Below, piece after piece: positions 61,976 through 64,000 of a stretch of 64,000 nucleotides of DNA. The stretch comes from Lichenostomus cassidix (Eukaryota > Chordata > Aves > Passeriformes > Meliphagidae). A model generated the notes under the pieces. It was given only the letters and a program-made list of their open reading frames with translations. It had not been told where the DNA came from and made no database searches. Location: NCBI GenBank assembly GCA_008360975.2, contig CM039184.1, forward strand, positions 56,634,797 through 56,698,796, written 5' to 3'. The translations under genes were made by a program, and so were the position numbers. The first letter of the stretch is position 1. Each line of letters begins with the position of its first letter.

Positions 61976-62516
61976 ACTGGAGCTGAGCCACAGCTTGCAA
62001 AAAACCTACCTCCCCAAAAAGAAAAACTCTTAATCCCCCCGAAAGCAAACCGAAAACTCACATCCCCCCAAAACAATGAGCAAAAAAAGCCCAAAAGCCC
62101 CCAATCCACCCCAAAAAACCAACAGAGCACCACGCACAGAACCAAACACACACAAAAACATAAACAAAACCCAAACAAACAAACAAACAAAAAAAAAGCC
62201 CCCCAGAAATCTCCCCGACCCCCCCAACCCCCTGAAAAAATTGAGACAAAAATCCAAAAAGAAATTTAAAAACCCAAAAGCCAAAAAACCCAGAAAAACC
62301 AAAAAGAAACAACAAAAAAACCCACAAAAAGAAAAAATAACCCCCCCAAATAAACAAAAACCCCAAAAAGAAACCAAAAAATGCCAACACCCCCCCAAAT
62401 ATTAAAAACCTCCAATGTAAACATATAAATGCAAACATGTAAATACAAAATACAAACAAAAAACCCAAAAACACAGCAACCAAACAAACCCTTCCCCCCC
62501 AAAAAAAAAAAAAAAA
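61976..62516. repeat. Truncated composite unit C
   Basis: It restarts with ggagctgagccacagcttgc, goes almost directly into a third A/C tract (about 61997-62515), then ends in ordinary AT-rich DNA. The conserved cassette is missing. Confidence 0.8.
61997..62515. repeat. A/C-only tract 3
   Basis: About 520 bp of A/C sequence with the same irregular style, ending in a run of about 16 A. Confidence 0.95.
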
Positions 62517-64000
62517 GGAGAAACAATTAGGTTTCATTAACATACCTAGTTAGATAGGAAACTGAATTGTGGATGGCCTAAATCACGAGTTTATTGTTAA
62601 AACATGTTGTACACTGTAGATTGGAGTCTCAGAAGGAATAACTGGTCTTACCTTCTTCATATGGGTAGAACAGCATTCTTTTAAATTAGCTAAGAACCTG
62701 GCCATGTTTAAAAGTGATTGAAGACTTTGACTTGCATTCATAAATCAGCAGGAAGTTGTTTGTTCTGTGGCAAACTCTTTAATGAGGGAATTAACAAGTA
62801 CACAAGGTCCCAGCTTTAATTGTGCAATGGAGATACTCAGTGTATGTGATAGGGAATAGTATAGGAGGTACAACACTCTACAGAAACTGTAGACAGAACA
62901 TTCTGTTTCCATCTAGAGCTCAGCAAACACATTTTAAATATCAGTTATTCAGTTAACATCTAGAGAATGATCAAACAGATGTTTTTCAAATTCATGTATA
63001 GGTAGTCCTACATGTATAGGTCGTCCTAGCATATAGGTAGCAGACCTGTCAAAATGGAGCTAAACCTAGGTAAATTTGGGATTTTCTTATTGTTAAGTAT
63101 TTTCATTTTATTACAGTTGCAGAATTGGTAACAGCAATAGAAGTTATCTCTGCATTTCCATCTCTTATCAAAGCTCTTGCAATTTCAAAATATTTGCCTT
63201 AAAACAGTGATTGTCAAACTGGGATTGCAATCCTGGGGAAAACATTAATTTGTCTGAGGTATGTGAAATTATATAGGGAATATGCAGGATTGCTCAGAAT
63301 TATCAGCTGTAATTGTAGTTACAGTATTAGTCACAGGGATTGAGCTGTAGGTAGAAACAGTCAAAGGGAACCATAGATTTATGGTCTAGTGTTGCTCAGG
63401 CTGGCTTTTTTTCTGTCTGAAGACTAAATGTTCTGGGGAAATTTTATGGGGAAGTGTTTGAAGCATTTTTTTCCTTAGGATAGAGCAGAAAATATGTTTG
63501 GCTTGTTGATCATACTTGGATCTCCTGAGAGCAGTTGCACTGTTGAGCCAGGTGACAGCTGTGGGGTGGCTCAAGAGGTGAGGAGACCTGGGGGTTGTGG
63601 GGCTGTTGAAGGGGGAAATGGCCTCCCCCAGCTGTCAGCTCCTCTGAACCACTGTCAGCAGCCACCTTCAGCTGCCAGCTTGCCTAGTTTAGTTCCTGCC
63701 TTGGCACTTTTCTGCTGCTTGGGCACTGCTGTGCTCTCTCCTCTTCTTCAACTGGTCCTGCATTCTTGGATTGCATCTGTCCTGAGAGTCTCAGATTTCC
63801 TTGTCTGCAGAGCAGCATTGGCAAGAGTCCTTCTACTGACTTCGTGGAAGACCCACATGGTTAGAATTCCAGAAAGAACTTTTAGGAGGTAGTCAGGCAG
63901 ACAGGGCTGTTAGATACAGCAAAGTCAATGGCTGGAAGGAAACAGAAACTGTACGCTCAACTCCAGGCCAGTAGATGTCATTAAAGAAGAATGAATTACT
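62517..64000. other. AT-rich tail of the window; no gene recognised
   Basis: Mostly AT-rich. An 18-bp tandem duplication (catgtataggtagtccta-type) lies at 62993-63040. A GC-richer island at about 63490-63900 holds a 132-codon plus-strand ORF (63494-63892) with no family motif. It may be part of an unrecognised exon or repeat. Confidence 0.45.

Overview
The window is vertebrate nuclear DNA and almost certainly avian. It carries CR1-type LINE fragments in both orientations, large AT-rich non-coding stretches and a compact multi-exon gene. The species cannot be named from the sequence alone.

6.7-28.5 kb, minus strand: a complete CD38 gene (ADP-ribosyl cyclase / cyclic ADP-ribose hydrolase). I rebuilt all eight coding exons from GT-AG splice sites, reading phase and family motifs. 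They join without a frame break into 927 nt (308 residues plus stop). Exon 1 lies in a GC-rich, CpG-island-like segment. That segment also holds an 11-copy, 19-bp minisatellite about 150-360 bp upstream of the start codon. Intron 1 is about 13 kb and contains CR1 fragments. The whole coding span is about 21.8 kb.

1-6.7 kb and 29-48.5 kb: AT-rich sequence downstream and upstream of CD38, with CR1 fragments and microsatellites, including a GAAT run, a 216-bp purine-only tract and a TA/AAAT/CA/GTGG composite. I recognise no other gene. BST1 normally lies upstream of CD38 in vertebrates, but no BST1 exon was found.

48.49-57.18 kb: a tandem array of four nearly identical GC-rich units of about 2.14-2.26 kb, plus a diverged fragment at the right edge. 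Each unit begins with a variable 20/21-bp minisatellite block, followed by a body of about 1.84-1.87 kb with nested internal repeats. It is organised like a macrosatellite. The long ORFs in it look like by-products of high GC content.

57.8-62.5 kb: a second, unrelated tandem complex of two full composite units and a truncated third. The units combine 30-bp repeats, long A/C-only tracts (G/T on the minus strand), a conserved TATA/AATAAA-bearing cassette, a pyrimidine-rich section and a short GC-rich section. The last 1.5 kb is AT-rich sequence with one unexplained GC-richer island.

The only recognised protein-coding gene is CD38. The two repeat arrays are the parts most worth follow-up.
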